NCBI GenBank assembly: GCA_963281255.1
Contig: OY725499.1
Coordinates: 3,801,148 to 3,865,147, forward strand
Length of the DNA: 64,000 bases
Reading direction: 5' to 3'
Origin: Aphrocallistes beatrix
Lineage: Eukaryota; Porifera; Hexactinellida; Sceptrulophora; Aphrocallistidae
Made by a program: the position numbers and the translations under genes. The notes below the pieces were generated by a model. It was not told the origin of the DNA, did not search any database, and was given only the letters and a program-made list of their open reading frames with translations. Shown in pieces: positions 34,194 through 45,249 of the stretch; position 1 is the first letter of the stretch; every line of letters begins with the position of its first letter.

Positions 34194-34327
34194 TTATTCC
34201 TACTCTAAAGGTTTTAGATCTTATCCCTTATAAATTAGGAGCCCGCTCCTAAAATAAAAAAGCGCTCCTCTATGCGTTCCTTTAGAACACTTTTCGAAAA
34301 TATTGTTTCTGAAAATAATGGATTATA

Positions 34328-34450
34328 CAGGGTGGCTCATAAGTTCTGTGACAAGCTTAATTAGGTATACAATTTCTTATACTCAAACAATCTTAGCTAT
34401 TATGGTCTTTAGAGATTCTAAATCGAATATTCTCAATGATTTTAAATTTA
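34328..34450. repeat. Left end of mariner-type MITE, truncated
   Basis: CAGGGTGGCTCATAAGTTCT preceded by TA. The next 120 bp match the left arm of the element at 60275, then stop where a Helentron-like repeat begins. Confidence 0.75.
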
Positions 34451-34451
34451 A

Positions 34452-35000
34452 AATCTACACCGCTAAAAAAACCCGGGTCAAAAGTTGAAAGCATGTCTCT
34501 ATTTTTAGAAAGTATTTCCTTTATGTATCTATTGTAAATAAAAGTAAATAAAGAATTTATCATACCATTTTGAAAATAAGATATTCGAAATCTATACCCC
34601 TAAAAACCGCATGTCAACCGTTGGAAGCTGGCCTCTAGCATATTTTCCAAAATTCGTAAAATGGAGTCAAAATATGTATATAAAAGTGTAAAAATATACA
34701 CATTACATTTTTTATTGCTAGACACTATAATAGATTGAGACATCTAAGTTATTGGTTTGATATTAACAACAATGTGAAAGTGAAGACATATACTGTATAT
34801 TGGAGAGAAAATGTGTGAAAAATTGTTTTCCATTTTTTTTGCAGAGGTATGAAAATTTCACTTCTATCTTAGAACTTAATCGTAAACCCATCATTCGACA
34901 CCTACATGCTAATTCATACCTTACGACTTCCAATTCTTTAATCAATTCGGACAAACACAAACAAAAAACTCAAAAAGGCAAACGAATCTTAGCGTTTTAA
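34452..35000 (-). mobile_element. Helentron-like repeat without hairpin
   Basis: Two internal units (AAATCTACACCGCTAAAA and AAATCTATACCCCTAAAA) followed by the conserved TTTTTTTTGCAGAGG and CAATTCGGACAAACAC blocks and the 5' end CTTAGCGTTTTAA. The hairpin end is missing, replaced by the mariner MITE end at 34328. Confidence 0.65.
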
Positions 35001-35108
35001 CCGTAGAATGCCCAGAGGGGACACAGTGTCCCCGATATCGCGGATGTCTCCCAGCCATTTTCTATGGCACTGAAGCCATAAGCCATATAAATGCTGGGCA
35101 TTCTACAG
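35001..35108. mobile_element. TTAA-flanked MITE (piggyBac-like)
   Basis: CCGTAGAATGCCCAG and CTGGGCATTCTACAG ends, flanked on both sides by TTAA (34997-35000 and 35109-35112). It contains the perfect hairpin GGGGACACAGTGTCCCC (35017-35033). The TTAA target suits piggyBac-type insertion. Confidence 0.7.
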
Positions 35109-36684
35109 TTAATAATAAGATGATAATTATGGCTAGAATATCATTGTGTAACTCTAAATTAAAAATTCTAGATTATTTATCACAAGTCTGTTATTTCAAC
35201 ATCATCCTCTATTTTGAAGGTATTTTACATTTTGGTAGAGAAAAGGTGTTTAATTAATTTAGATAGAATGATACAAATATAATATAGTATTAAATTAACA
35301 GCTAGAGATAATAACTAAATTGGCAAAGCAGATGATGTAGCAGTTCCGAGAGATTTGCAATATCACCAAAAATATGAAAAGTTTCCAGTAGTCTTAGTGA
35401 GGTTTTTCTCATTTACGTGTATACTCCATCATTGTTTGTATGTTACCACACACACACACACAAATAAAGAATTGGATCATTGGATCAGGAAGACTATTAT
35501 AATACAAATTACACAGTTAATCAAAATTGGGAAATTAATACTGTGGAAAATATCTTCTTGCGACTTGATGGACAAGCAATATTTTGCAGTTTAGGAGAGA
35601 ACAAATTACTGAAGCGTTCTTGATTCGGCTATTCGTATGGACACTTTTTATGCATAGCAGAGATCATATCGCAATTATTTAAGATAAATTTTGTTGTAAA
35701 CAGTACATAACCTATGTAACGTCCTAAACTGACAGAATACATCTCTCCGATTCTTTTGCTAGGCTTCTGTAAATAGCTTTATTGTTAGTTGTAACTCCAT
35801 TACAAAGTCGGGGGTTTTGTCCGTTGGTTACTTTTTGTCTCGTAGGCTATGAAATCAATTGGAAAAAACTCGATTCGATACTACATGAAACATGTGGACA
35901 GCAGAAAAGGATAAAATATTTTATCTATCGCGATGCAATAGTACACAACATCTAACTGGAAAATACCTCTCTTTGGAAGGTTGTGGACTTGAATGGATAA
36001 AAAGGTAAATATTTTGCTTATTGTTACTACGTATGACTGATTTAAGGTCTAAAAAAGGACTTATACATAGTTCCTGATGTTACGTACTTACTCTAAGGTA
36101 CTTCTTGAAAGTATTAGCACTCGTATAACTTGTAGTGCGCCATATTCCAACTTAATAGTTCCTATTTTAGAAGTAATTTTGACATTAAAACAGTGCTACC
36201 GTAAATATACATATCCAATATGTTTAAAACATAAATTATTTTATAATTTAAGGCGAAGACTATTAAGCATAGCCTATAAAGGACTTTTACCTATCTAAGA
36301 AGAGAAAATGTGTAAGATCGTTACATAAATCAATCATTAGAAGCTATTCGTAGCCAAAATGTAAAACGAAATCAAGTCGAATCGCATTCAGGATTGGAAT
36401 AAGGTTGAATGATGAATTTGAATCTAGGGAAAGAATTGTGTTTATTCTGTGAAATCTCTCTCCTCCACTGCTCCATTGCCCAGCACCACGGCCCCGGCTC
36501 CAATCCTGGGGGGCCGGCCAACCCCAGGTACTCACACTTGGCGCCTATGGTCTATACGTACAAGGACTAGCTCTAGGATGTGAACAGTGGTGAGGGAGTA
36601 GAGTAGAAGTAGGAGTAGAGTATAAACACCTGATATGTTTCTTAATATTTAATCTCAAACTCAGAATTCTGTATACGTCTAAAT
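35109..36684. other. Intergenic, nothing recognised
   Basis: Contains a short (CA)n at about 35444-35462 and a GC-rich patch at 36475-36530. No supported gene. Confidence 0.45.
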
Positions 36685-36888
36685 CAGTGGTCTTCAACCT
36701 CGGAGTCGCGACGCCATGTGGGTTCGTCATTGGCATTTCTTGGAGTCACCGAAAAATTATTGAGGTATTTAAAGTCACTATTTGATGATATTATGCATAT
36801 CAAATTCATAATGTCTTCTTTAGTGGGGTTGCAAGGGATTATATATTGTATAATGGGGTCGCGAGAGAAAATAGGTTGAGAGCCACTG
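36685..36888. mobile_element. hAT MITE with 8-bp target duplication
   Basis: Ends CAGTGGTCTTCAACCTCGGA and the complement of TTGAGAGCCACTG, with perfect 8-bp GTCTAAAT repeats at 36677-36684 and 36889-36896. Confidence 0.88.
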
Positions 36889-36896
36889 GTCTAAAT

Positions 36897-37476
36897 CAAT
36901 ATAGCATATGATTTGGGGGAATATTCCAAATCTTCACGGTTCTAAGCACATCCGGCGTCTCTAAAACAGAAGAAAGTAGCTTGGTCTATGAATATTTTAG
37001 AACATATGTTTGCAATATTTACCACATCTCGTGGATGGAAACTACCGAACTATCAAGTGCTAGGTAGCTTGATAGACATCTGTTGCTTACTAGTTAATTA
37101 CTGATAAACCAGACCAGTCAGTGAGGTCTATAGAAACCAGAATTTGCACATTTGACTCTGCGTCCTCACACAGGTCAGGAACTTATATTTATAGATTTAT
37201 AAATAACTGCAATTAAATATTCATGATTATTCATGCAATTACATGCGCTAGCTGGTATATTATATGTGACGGATCCAATGCTAGCCTGGTCAACATATGG
37301 AGCAAAACATGATCAGAGAGTCCACAGAATATCATGCAATTATTTTCCAAGTTTGCACATGTTCTTGTTTATTGTCCAATTTTAAAAGATACCCCTTTTG
37401 AGTCTATGAACTAGAAACCTAAATACAATGTGTACGATACAATACAATCATTCAAATGTACCTTCAAATATAGGTA
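36897..37476. other. Intergenic, nothing recognised
   Basis: No gene or transposon end seen. Confidence 0.4.
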
Positions 37477-37816
37477 CAGTGGAACCTCCGTAATCCGACA
37501 CCTCTGTAATCCGACATTATTTCTGTTCACGGATCGTTTTTCTATAGAAAACAACCTCTATAATCCGACACCTCGCTATTCCGGAATCCGAAAATTTAAT
37601 GATTTTCCAGGAATGCAAATTCGACCTGGATAATCCGACAATTTTTTCGTCTATCAAATATTGTCGGATTGTGAAGGTTATTTTACCTCCATAATCCGAC
37701 ATTTTGCTGATTTTCCACAAATGTTGGATTATGGAGGTTATTCGATAATCAGACAATTTGCTTATCCGACATTTTTTTCGTCTCCCATTGAATGTCGGAT
37801 TATGGAGGTTCCACTG
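37477..37816. mobile_element. pogo-like MITE (CAGTGGAACCTCCGTAATC)
   Basis: CAGTGGAACCTCCGTAATCC and its complement at 37797-37816, TA on each side, with many internal inverted TAATCCGACA words. Non-coding. Confidence 0.85.
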
Positions 37817-39356
37817 TATGCCCTTAAAAGGCATTGCAAATAGTCACACTCAACAGTCTTTACAATTACTACCAGCATACGTAAACTTGGTCAACTAGCA
37901 TTGCAAGTGTAATGAATTGTGATAACGTGTTAGTCACGTATTTTCTTCTAACCTCAACACATATTATTGAATGCGTAGAAATTGAAAATGTACCCCTTAA
38001 AAGGAATTACAGAAATTGAAAAGATTGCATATCGAGAAAATAAACACAAACATGCCTATGGAAGATTAGTATAATTTCCAAACAGAATAAATTAAATTAA
38101 GTTCGTGAAGTTGGTAATTTAGGTAATAATTAATCAGAAGAGGGATTATGAGAATAATTATTCTAACAATTAAGTTAATGATGAGCCAGTTTTGATTTAA
38201 ACACAGTGAATTCATTATATTTTGATCATTTGAGATGATCCTTGTGAATTTATTAATAGCACTAGGTAGAATAAAGTTTAATTGAAACATATTAATGTGT
38301 GCATTTTTAATATTTTCGGGGGTTTCCAACAGTTGTCCAGGAGAGAGAGAGAGGTTTCTCTCCAAGGAATAATCAGACCATAGTTAGGGAGTTTACAAGT
38401 AGTTAAGTAAAGTACTGTATTCTGTAAAATACAAACAAATGCCATGTTGGGAAACTCCATCTTATATATACGCGTAGTATATTAACAGAATAAAAGCATT
38501 GCATCAGCACTTTAACTAGGAATAACCAAAGAGTAGAAATGTCTAAAATACACATACATTAAAAGAGAGGGGATTTAATGGTAAAGCACGTCAATAAAAG
38601 CCATATGTTTAACTAACAAGTAGAAAATACCATCTAGATCAGTTTTTTCCAAGCGTACTCCAACAGTTAGCTCATGTCATTATTGATAATATGTTGAGAA
38701 TTGAGATATTTGTGGACTCAATGAGAGACGGCGTATCCGAGTTTAAATACTACTGGTCTATATATTGTGTACTTAGGCATATAGTAATTTACAAGTAGTT
38801 GATACGGTATTAAGGTCTAGTATAGATAGATAGATCAGAGTAATGGCAAAGGGGAGATTTGAATAATCGCCGGGGGGCTGCATGCGTACAAAAAAACCCA
38901 CTTTTATTATTCGGGGAACTATGATATTCCATATAGTTCGCTCAACAATATCAGGAGTTAGAATTGAAACTCCATCAGATGGTAAACCACCAGAACTGAA
39001 ACACCAAGGTGACCACCAAGAACTTTAGAAACCAAGCATGATAAAGTTTATTTGACTCAACAGCTACCACGCTTCGCGGTTCATTGTTATGTTAGGTGTT
39101 TACCACCACCAAACGACTAAACTTTCCGCGCATTATTCCATCCTACAAGCATAGAGGTTATGAACTTTTATATTTTACATATGTTAATTTGCTTAGTAGA
39201 GACCAACACTTGTGTTTGCGAAAACTATAAATCTTAACATCTGCAAAGTTCAATGGTCAATCTTACTGAGTAGAATATAATGGCATGGCACAGATGAGCC
39301 AAAAAAACTGTGGGATATTATTGACCATGATATAATTGTTAGAGTTAATGACTATA
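37817..39356. other. Intergenic, nothing recognised
   Basis: No supported gene or repeat end. Confidence 0.45.
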
Positions 39357-39484
39357 CAGTACAACTCGGTTAGTACTACCCGGGATAAGACATATGTAAT
39401 ATCAACTCGGTTAGTACGTACTTACGGATAGTATATACTTATTTTCCGCTTCCCGGAGGGGTACGTCTTATCCGAGTTCTACTG
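39357..39484. mobile_element. Small pogo-like MITE (128 bp)
   Basis: CAGTACAACTCGGTTAGTAC mirrored by GTCTTATCCGAGTTCTACTG, TA-flanked. Its relative at 52098-52183 is only 86 bp. Confidence 0.8.
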
Positions 39485-39553
39485 TATTTGATTGCAAGCA
39501 TGAGGCTACTGTGAATATTAAACTGGCATTTCACGTTATCTATTTAACTTTGC

Positions 39554-39599
39554 GAAATCTACACTTTGAGAATGGGAACATTCTCAAAGTGTGGATTTC
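39554..39599. repeat. 46-nt near-perfect hairpin
   Basis: 21-nt arms with one mismatch: GAAATCTACACTTTGAGAATG, loop GGAA, then the complementary arm to 39599. It is not part of a recognised MITE and may be a remnant or a transcribed hairpin. Confidence 0.75.
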
Positions 39600-39603
39600 A
39601 CAT

Positions 39604-39724
39604 ATGCCTCTATAATCCGACATTATTTCATATCTCAATGAGCTTCGTACCAAGCAATTTGTACTGCATAATCAGACACTTTTTCGTTTCCTAACGGTCG
39701 GATTATGCAGGCCCTTATTGTAGT
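39604..39724. repeat. Degenerate pogo-like MITE
   Basis: CCTCTATAATCCGACATTAT at the left and GTCGGATTATGCAGGCCCTT at the right resemble the 37477 element; the outer ends have decayed. Confidence 0.55.
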
Positions 39725-40038
39725 GTATTTCAGGGGACGTTTCGAGAATTGTTTAAACGGCTTTATGATTCTTAGTCACCCAATCATGGAAGAGTTTAAA
39801 GAGTTATCAACATAATATATTGTAATTAATATCTTGAAATAGGCTTTGTGAGTGGTCATGAAGTTGTATTTACAAATAAGTGAAAATTGATATAGTAAAA
39901 TAGTAAGAGTAAAAATACATAATTTCTTGCATGGCTGTATCCACATGTATCTTCATTCAGCTAACTATATTCGAAAAACAACATACAAATCAAAAAATTA
40001 ATAATTGAAGTGAATAAGTTTCTCTTTCTTACAAAAGT

Positions 40039-40611
40039 TTAACAAATCTTTTGCATAGCTATATCTTCATGAATTAACTCGACCCAGTTAGACAAGGTCT
40101 GACGACCAAACTGATCCTCTGCTAGACATCTGTAGAATCCGAAGTCGTGGTGACTCAGGATTGGTTCAAAAGTTAAACTCTTCTCGGTGGCGCCAGGAAT
40201 GGCTACCCCCTTCTCATCGTACCACTGGTACTCCACATTCACGCCTGTAGCCAGTGCGAACAAGTACGCGTACTCTCCAGGTCTGCCACGGGCGGGGAGG
40301 GGGTTAATCTTGAAGACGGGAGGTGCGTGTGCGATCGAGGCATAGTTGGACAATTCCACCCAACTCGAGAGGACATGGGCCCCAAAGTAGTCTTGTATTC
40401 TCACGCGGTAGAACCCGAAATCTCCTCTTCTCAGCGGCCCAATGGTCAAGAAAGGCTTGCAAGCTCCGGAGATTGCCAGACCATCTTGTCGGTACCACTG
40501 ATAGGAGAGGTTATAGCCAGATGCAGACACTTTAAAGATAACGGTTTTATCGACACTGGCGCACTGAGATTCAGGTTCTGTTATAATCATGAATATATTT
40601 GAAGGATTCAT
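40039..40611 (-). CDS. Two-domain cytosolic Ig-like protein, gene 7
   Basis: Single exon, 190 codons, subfamily B, about six residue differences from gene 5. The start is set at 40611 (MNPSNIFMII...), which matches gene 5. The TATAAATA at 40667-40674 leaves no space for the 17-codon upstream extension that the frame allows. Domain 1 shows SYQWYRQDG, GACKPFLTIGP, DFGFYRVRIQD and SSWVEL. Domain 2 shows VEYQWYDEKG, DFGFYRCLAED and SNWVELIHED. No signal peptide. The 3' flank also matches gene 5 for roughly 80 bp, but its AATAAA has become AAGAAA. Confidence 0.87.
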   Translation of the reverse strand: MNPSNIFMIITEPESQCASVDKTVIFKVSASGYNLSYQWYRQDGLAISGACKPFLTIGPLRRGDFGFYRVRIQDYFGAHVLSSWVELSNYASIAHAPPVFKINPLPARGRPGEYAYLFALATGVNVEYQWYDEKGVAIPGATEKSLTFEPILSHHDFGFYRCLAEDQFGRQTLSNWVELIHEDIAMQKIC

Positions 40612-40666
40612 TATGGTGGCTTTATAACTGTACTGTAAATGAAGTTGTGTAAGTTTCAACAATTTA

Positions 40667-40674
40667 TATTTATA
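40667..40674 (-). promoter_or_regulatory. TATA box of Ig gene 7
   Basis: Minus strand reads AACTAGTATAATATAAATATA, with the TATAAATA 56 bp before the chosen ATG. Confidence 0.6.
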
Positions 40675-40679
40675 TTATA

Positions 40680-42357
40680 CTAGTTAGCTCGTTATTTCTA
40701 TTTATACTAAAATTGATTAAGCATAGAAGATGCCATCTGTAAATATAACTTCAGTTTTACAATGTAGCTTAGTACCATATATGTATATACGTAAGTATTC
40801 CGTTCATTCTTATATGGGTATGTTAATGAGTCCAAGCATGGATAATTTTAGAACTCATATGAGAGAACTGAAACTATTTCAATATACTTTCAGTATAAAT
40901 CCCTGATCTACGAGAATATGATACTGAAAAACACGTGAAACAGTCCATCGAACTTGAAACTCAATCAAATATGTATTCGTTTATTTTTAGAATGGGCAAA
41001 TTAAATTTCCTTATTTTAAAGATAGATAGTACAGTCTTAAAAGTTGTAAAAAAGTTGCAAAAAAGTTGTAAGTATTCTATTAATAGTATATTTACTGGAA
41101 TAGAAGTCGTATTGAAAAAACAAAAACCAAAAACAAAATAAGTGCAAAAGTTTCGAAGTAGAAAGTAATATTAATATCATGAAAAACAATGTTGAGTGAT
41201 TTCTAGTTAATCACTCGTAATAAGTTTGAAGTTTAGGTTAAAGAGCTGCAACCAAAGTATTATCGTAAGTTAAATAATGTTATTCTATTTGCAAAACATC
41301 TAACATAATAATAATATTAGATAACCAAAATTATTGTTTTGTTCTACTTCGGCTAATTAGTAGATAGTGGATTGTACTCCTTTCAAGATGACAAATTAAC
41401 ATATTGACCTGCTGTATGTTGGTTGAAAAGGAGAAAGCTGCGCATTTTCTACTTAAAGCATATGAGAGAAAATTGAGAATGTTTTCAATTGACCAAGAAA
41501 GCATTATATCATTAAATTCTACATAAAAGGCTGATGGTTAATTATCATTAAGATAAGTTTCAGTTAGTACGAGTATTATTTGAAACCTCATGATGAGACA
41601 TTATCTGTTTTAATAGTCATTCAGAAGAGTAGAACTCCTGAGAAAAATATTTTGATTATTCATAACAACATGATGGCAGCGATATATGTAGAGGGAGGAA
41701 CAGGAAGTTGAGAAGGGAGATGGAAAGTGCATTTGTGGATTAAATCAATTTTACTTCGGGAAAGAATAATGAAGTGGAACTAGTTTCAAGTATGTTTTAG
41801 ATTTGCAATCCAAAATCTCTTCTAATCCGTGCCCAAATGTTTAGTAATAAACATTCGAATACAACAATTACACTCTTTTTGAAAATATTTCTAATATCGA
41901 AGAAGCAAACATAGTAAACATATGTTCACAGAGAATTCTCGAGGATGTGTATTCAAAATATAATATTTTCTGACCCGCAAAAACATATTTTCTTTTATTT
42001 GTTAATTTTAAGATTAATAATAAAGGAGATTTAGACAGAAACGAAATCCTAAAGTCGAACAGCATCAACAATTAAGTGATTCTACCCAGAAATAATTTAA
42101 GAAAAAATGCTACAACAAACATTATATTTGCTTACTAACCAGTTTACTCTGGTAAATTCCAAAAAATAGAACTGATGATGTGTCATTAATTATATTCTTC
42201 ACGTGTAAATACACATTAACAGTATTATTAACAGTATTTGAAAGCCGCGCATGGCAGCAATCGAAGCGCCCTAGTAATCAAATAAATGTGAATGATCTAA
42301 AAGCTATATAGCATATGTCGCGGCACTTCACACATTTCGAAATCAAATAATCAATAT
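40680..42357. other. Intergenic, nothing recognised
   Basis: AT-rich. Open frames of under 70 codons only, none with recognisable features. Confidence 0.45.
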
Positions 42358-42961
42358 TATCTTATATATTAAAACGCTAGGATTTGTGTGTGCGTGTTTG
42401 TCCGAATTGATTGAAGAATTGGGAAGTCATAGAGATGTGAAAATTGGCATGTAGGTGTCAAATGATATGACTACGATTAAGTTCTAAGATCTAAGCGAAA
42501 TTTTAACACCTCTGCAAAAAAAATGGAAAACCATTTTTTACACCTTTTCAATACAATACTATGTACGGCTTCACTCTCACAATTGAACTCATTGTACGAC
42601 AATATTGTAGGCTGTCATTGTTTTTAATACTTCAAAGCAATAACTGAATCGATATGAAAATTATTTGTTTATTTTTGTTTACAATAGATACATAAAGTAA
42701 ACAAATTACAAAAAAAAAGGGCTAGAGACTAGCTTCCAACGGTTAACATAGGGTTTTTAGGGGTGTAGAATTCGAATATCATATTTCAGATCGAGATTAT
42801 AAATTATTTGTTTACTTTTGTTTACAATAGATTCAAAAAGCAAACAGATTATAAAAAATGCTAGAGAATAGATTCCAACGGTTGACATGGGGCCCACAGG
42901 GCGACTCTGCTGACACAAAGTGTCCGCAAGCCGCACAGCCCAAGCAAACGAAGCGGGCTTG
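42358..42961 (+). mobile_element. Helentron-like repeat, full length
   Basis: Starts TCTTATATATTAAAACGCTA, then GTCCGAATTGATTGAAGAAT and CCTCTGCAAAAAAAATGG, then two internal tandem units (GGTGTAGAATTCGAATATCA and relatives). It ends in the GCAAGCCGCACAGCCCAAGC...GCGGGCTTGT hairpin. Non-coding. Its 3' end lies about 120 bp from the stop of Ig gene 8. Confidence 0.75.
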
Positions 42962-43081
42962 TAACAATTATTTTTATAGAAAGTATACTTTTAAGATGAA
43001 TAAATATACATGATAGTTATAAAAATAAATAAGAATGATACACAGGATTTAAAAAATTAAATACTAAACATTTCTTAAAGC

Positions 43082-43654
43082 TTAACAGATCTTTTGCATA
43101 GCTATATCTTCATGAATTAACTCGACCCAGTTAGACAAGGTCTGACGACCAAACTGATCCTCTGCTAGACATCTGTAGAATCCGAAGTCGTGGTGACTCA
43201 GGATTGGTTCAAAAGTTAAACTCTTCTCGGTGGCGCCAGGAATGGCTACCCCCTTCTCATCGTACCACTGGTACTCCACATTCACGCCTGTAGCCAGTGC
43301 GAACAAGTACGCGTACTCTCCAGGTCTGCCACGGGCGGGGAGGGGGTTAATCTTGAAGACGGGAGGTGCGTGTGCGATCGAGGAAGAGTTGGACAATTCC
43401 ACCCAACTCGAGAGGACATGGGCCCCAAAGTAGTCTTGTATTCTCACGCGGTAGAACCCGAAATCTCCTCTTCTCAGCGGCCCAATGGTCAAGAAAGGCT
43501 TGCAAGCTCCAGGGATAGCCAGACCATCTTGTCGGTACCACTGATAGGAGAGGTTGAAGCCAGATGCAGACACTTTAAAGATAACATTTGAGCCAATTGA
43601 ACCGAATTGCGAAAATGGAGAAGAACAAATTTGTATTCTGTGGGAATGATTCAT
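43082..43654 (-). CDS. Two-domain cytosolic Ig-like protein, gene 8
   Basis: Single exon, 190 codons, subfamily B. The start is set at 43654 (MNHSHRIQIC...) because a TATAAATA lies 66 bp upstream; an in-frame extension of 11 codons is possible. From about residue 24 (VIFKVSASG) to the last residue it is nearly identical to genes 5 and 7, but the first 23 residues are unrelated in detail (SSPFSQFGSIGSN versus SEPESQCASVDKT). The two Ig domains, DFGFYR motifs and WVEL ends are as in gene 5. The similarity stops at the stop codon; the 3' flank differs, so only the coding region appears to have been exchanged. Confidence 0.87.
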   Translation of the reverse strand: MNHSHRIQICSSPFSQFGSIGSNVIFKVSASGFNLSYQWYRQDGLAIPGACKPFLTIGPLRRGDFGFYRVRIQDYFGAHVLSSWVELSNSSSIAHAPPVFKINPLPARGRPGEYAYLFALATGVNVEYQWYDEKGVAIPGATEKSLTFEPILSHHDFGFYRCLAEDQFGRQTLSNWVELIHEDIAMQKIC

Positions 43655-43719
43655 TTCTTTATCAAACAAATATATTTTATAGTACAATTTCCAATATTGA
43701 TTTATACCTTACACTCATC

Positions 43720-43727
43720 TATTTATA
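43720..43727 (-). promoter_or_regulatory. TATA box of Ig gene 8
   Basis: Minus strand ACTAGTTGTATAAATAG, 66 bp before the chosen ATG. Confidence 0.6.
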
Positions 43728-44009
43728 CAACTAGTCTATACTATATACTAGTACGTCTAAGACTCAACATTTTATCACAAATAAAACTTAGTCAGCATTT
43801 TTTTCTACCTTCACTGGTTAAAACTTTTTAGTATTTTCAGTTTGTTTGTACTTTCTGTGTGGTTATTTCCAGGCTGTGCAAAAACTTAATATAATGTTTG
43901 GAAACTTAAGCCAGATCAGTTGCAGACGTAATAAAATATTACATTTATTAAAACACAAATATTGTTTGTTTGTTTTTTACTTTTTTTGTTCGTTTGCTTG
44001 TTTGTTTGA

Positions 44010-44191
44010 CAGAGTTGCTGTGGGAATGGGAATCTGTGGGAATTCCCATGGGAAAACCACAGATTCCCATATGGGATGGAAATGGGAATTAATTTAAGGT
44101 TATGGAAATTCCCATATGTGGGAATATGTGGGATTTCCTGTGGGAATGGGATGGAAATGGGAATTGAACTTCCATTCCCACGGCAACCCTG
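44010..44191. mobile_element. hAT MITE with 8-bp target duplication
   Basis: Same family as 23307-23615: CAGAGTTGCTGTGGGAATGG to CCACGGCAACCCTG, flanked by perfect TTGTTTGA repeats (44002-44009 and 44192-44199). The interior is GGGAATTCCCA-type words. Confidence 0.9.
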
Positions 44192-44233
44192 TTGTTTGAT
44201 TAAGTCTTACACCGTAAGCTGAAAACAGAAGTA

Positions 44234-44393
44234 CAGTGGAATTCGCTTTTTAGCAACTCGGGTTTTGCGCATAAAAAGGTTGCTAATACGCGAAGTTGCT
44301 AATAAGGGAACATAATTAATACAAATCTACAGTTGGGAATTGAAAATTGGTTGTTAATAGAGCAATACTGCTAATAATATGCGAACTCTACTG
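44234..44393. mobile_element. pogo-like MITE (CAGTGGAATTCGC)
   Basis: CAGTGGAATTCGC mirrored by GCGAACTCTACTG. TA is present on the left; the right flank has changed. Confidence 0.65.
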
Positions 44394-44566
44394 TCATTTG
44401 TCACAAAGCACACAGGACTCGATTCTAAACAAAATCTGTCTCGAATTGAGTTCAATAATAAACTAAAACAGAAACCAAACTAGATCAATGAAATAAAAAG
44501 AACATTTCTTTATCTTAGAATTGCTAGGAGAATATAGAAAGTTCTCGAATGGACAAGAGCAAATCA

Positions 44567-44826
44567 AACAATCAAATCAAAACATAGAAAGTTCTTAATT
44601 TAAAATTGTATGAGATGATTAATATACGAGTATAAATTTTATATAATTTTATCGATATCATTCTGATGGATCATAGTACTTTGTAATTCTAGAAAAGTTG
44701 TTAAAAAATACCAGATCATGATATTTATATATTTCTAGTTAATATTAATATTGATCTAAATCAGTATTGAACCATAACCAGAGCTAGAAAATCACAAACT
44801 AATCATCTTCAGAACAATTTAGTAAA
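44567..44826 (-). repeat. Inverted partner of 14836-15105
   Basis: Reverse complement of the repeat at 14836-15105 over about 260 bp, with moderate divergence. Confidence 0.7.
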
Positions 44827-45249
44827 TGGCAATGATTTGGTAGCTAGTTAATAATATCCCGGCAATGCCCTTTCACTTTAACTATAGGCATGCACGGGTT
44901 AAGTCAAGTATCGTCGTTAAGGTTTTTTAAGAAGAAATTAAATATGAAATTTTGTTAACTGATTTAATTATTCAAAGAGATAGCACAGAAAGTACATTTA
45001 TTTTGACTACAAATTATGGATACAATTAACAAAAGTAGACAAAATGAGCACTTTCATTTAATAATATTATGTTCACACCTATATGCTACGATCTCATTAT
45101 GTCCACATCTACGTACATGCGCACGATATTATATACTATAACACAGAATATGCTATAATATTGGTTACTTAATATGTATTGAATAACAACATAGTAAGGA
45201 GATAATACTTTAGTCAAATTAGCTTAAGTCAGAGAATAAATTTAATTAT
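44827..45249. other. Intergenic, nothing recognised
   Basis: AT-rich 3' flank of Ig gene 9. No repeat end seen. Confidence 0.4.
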
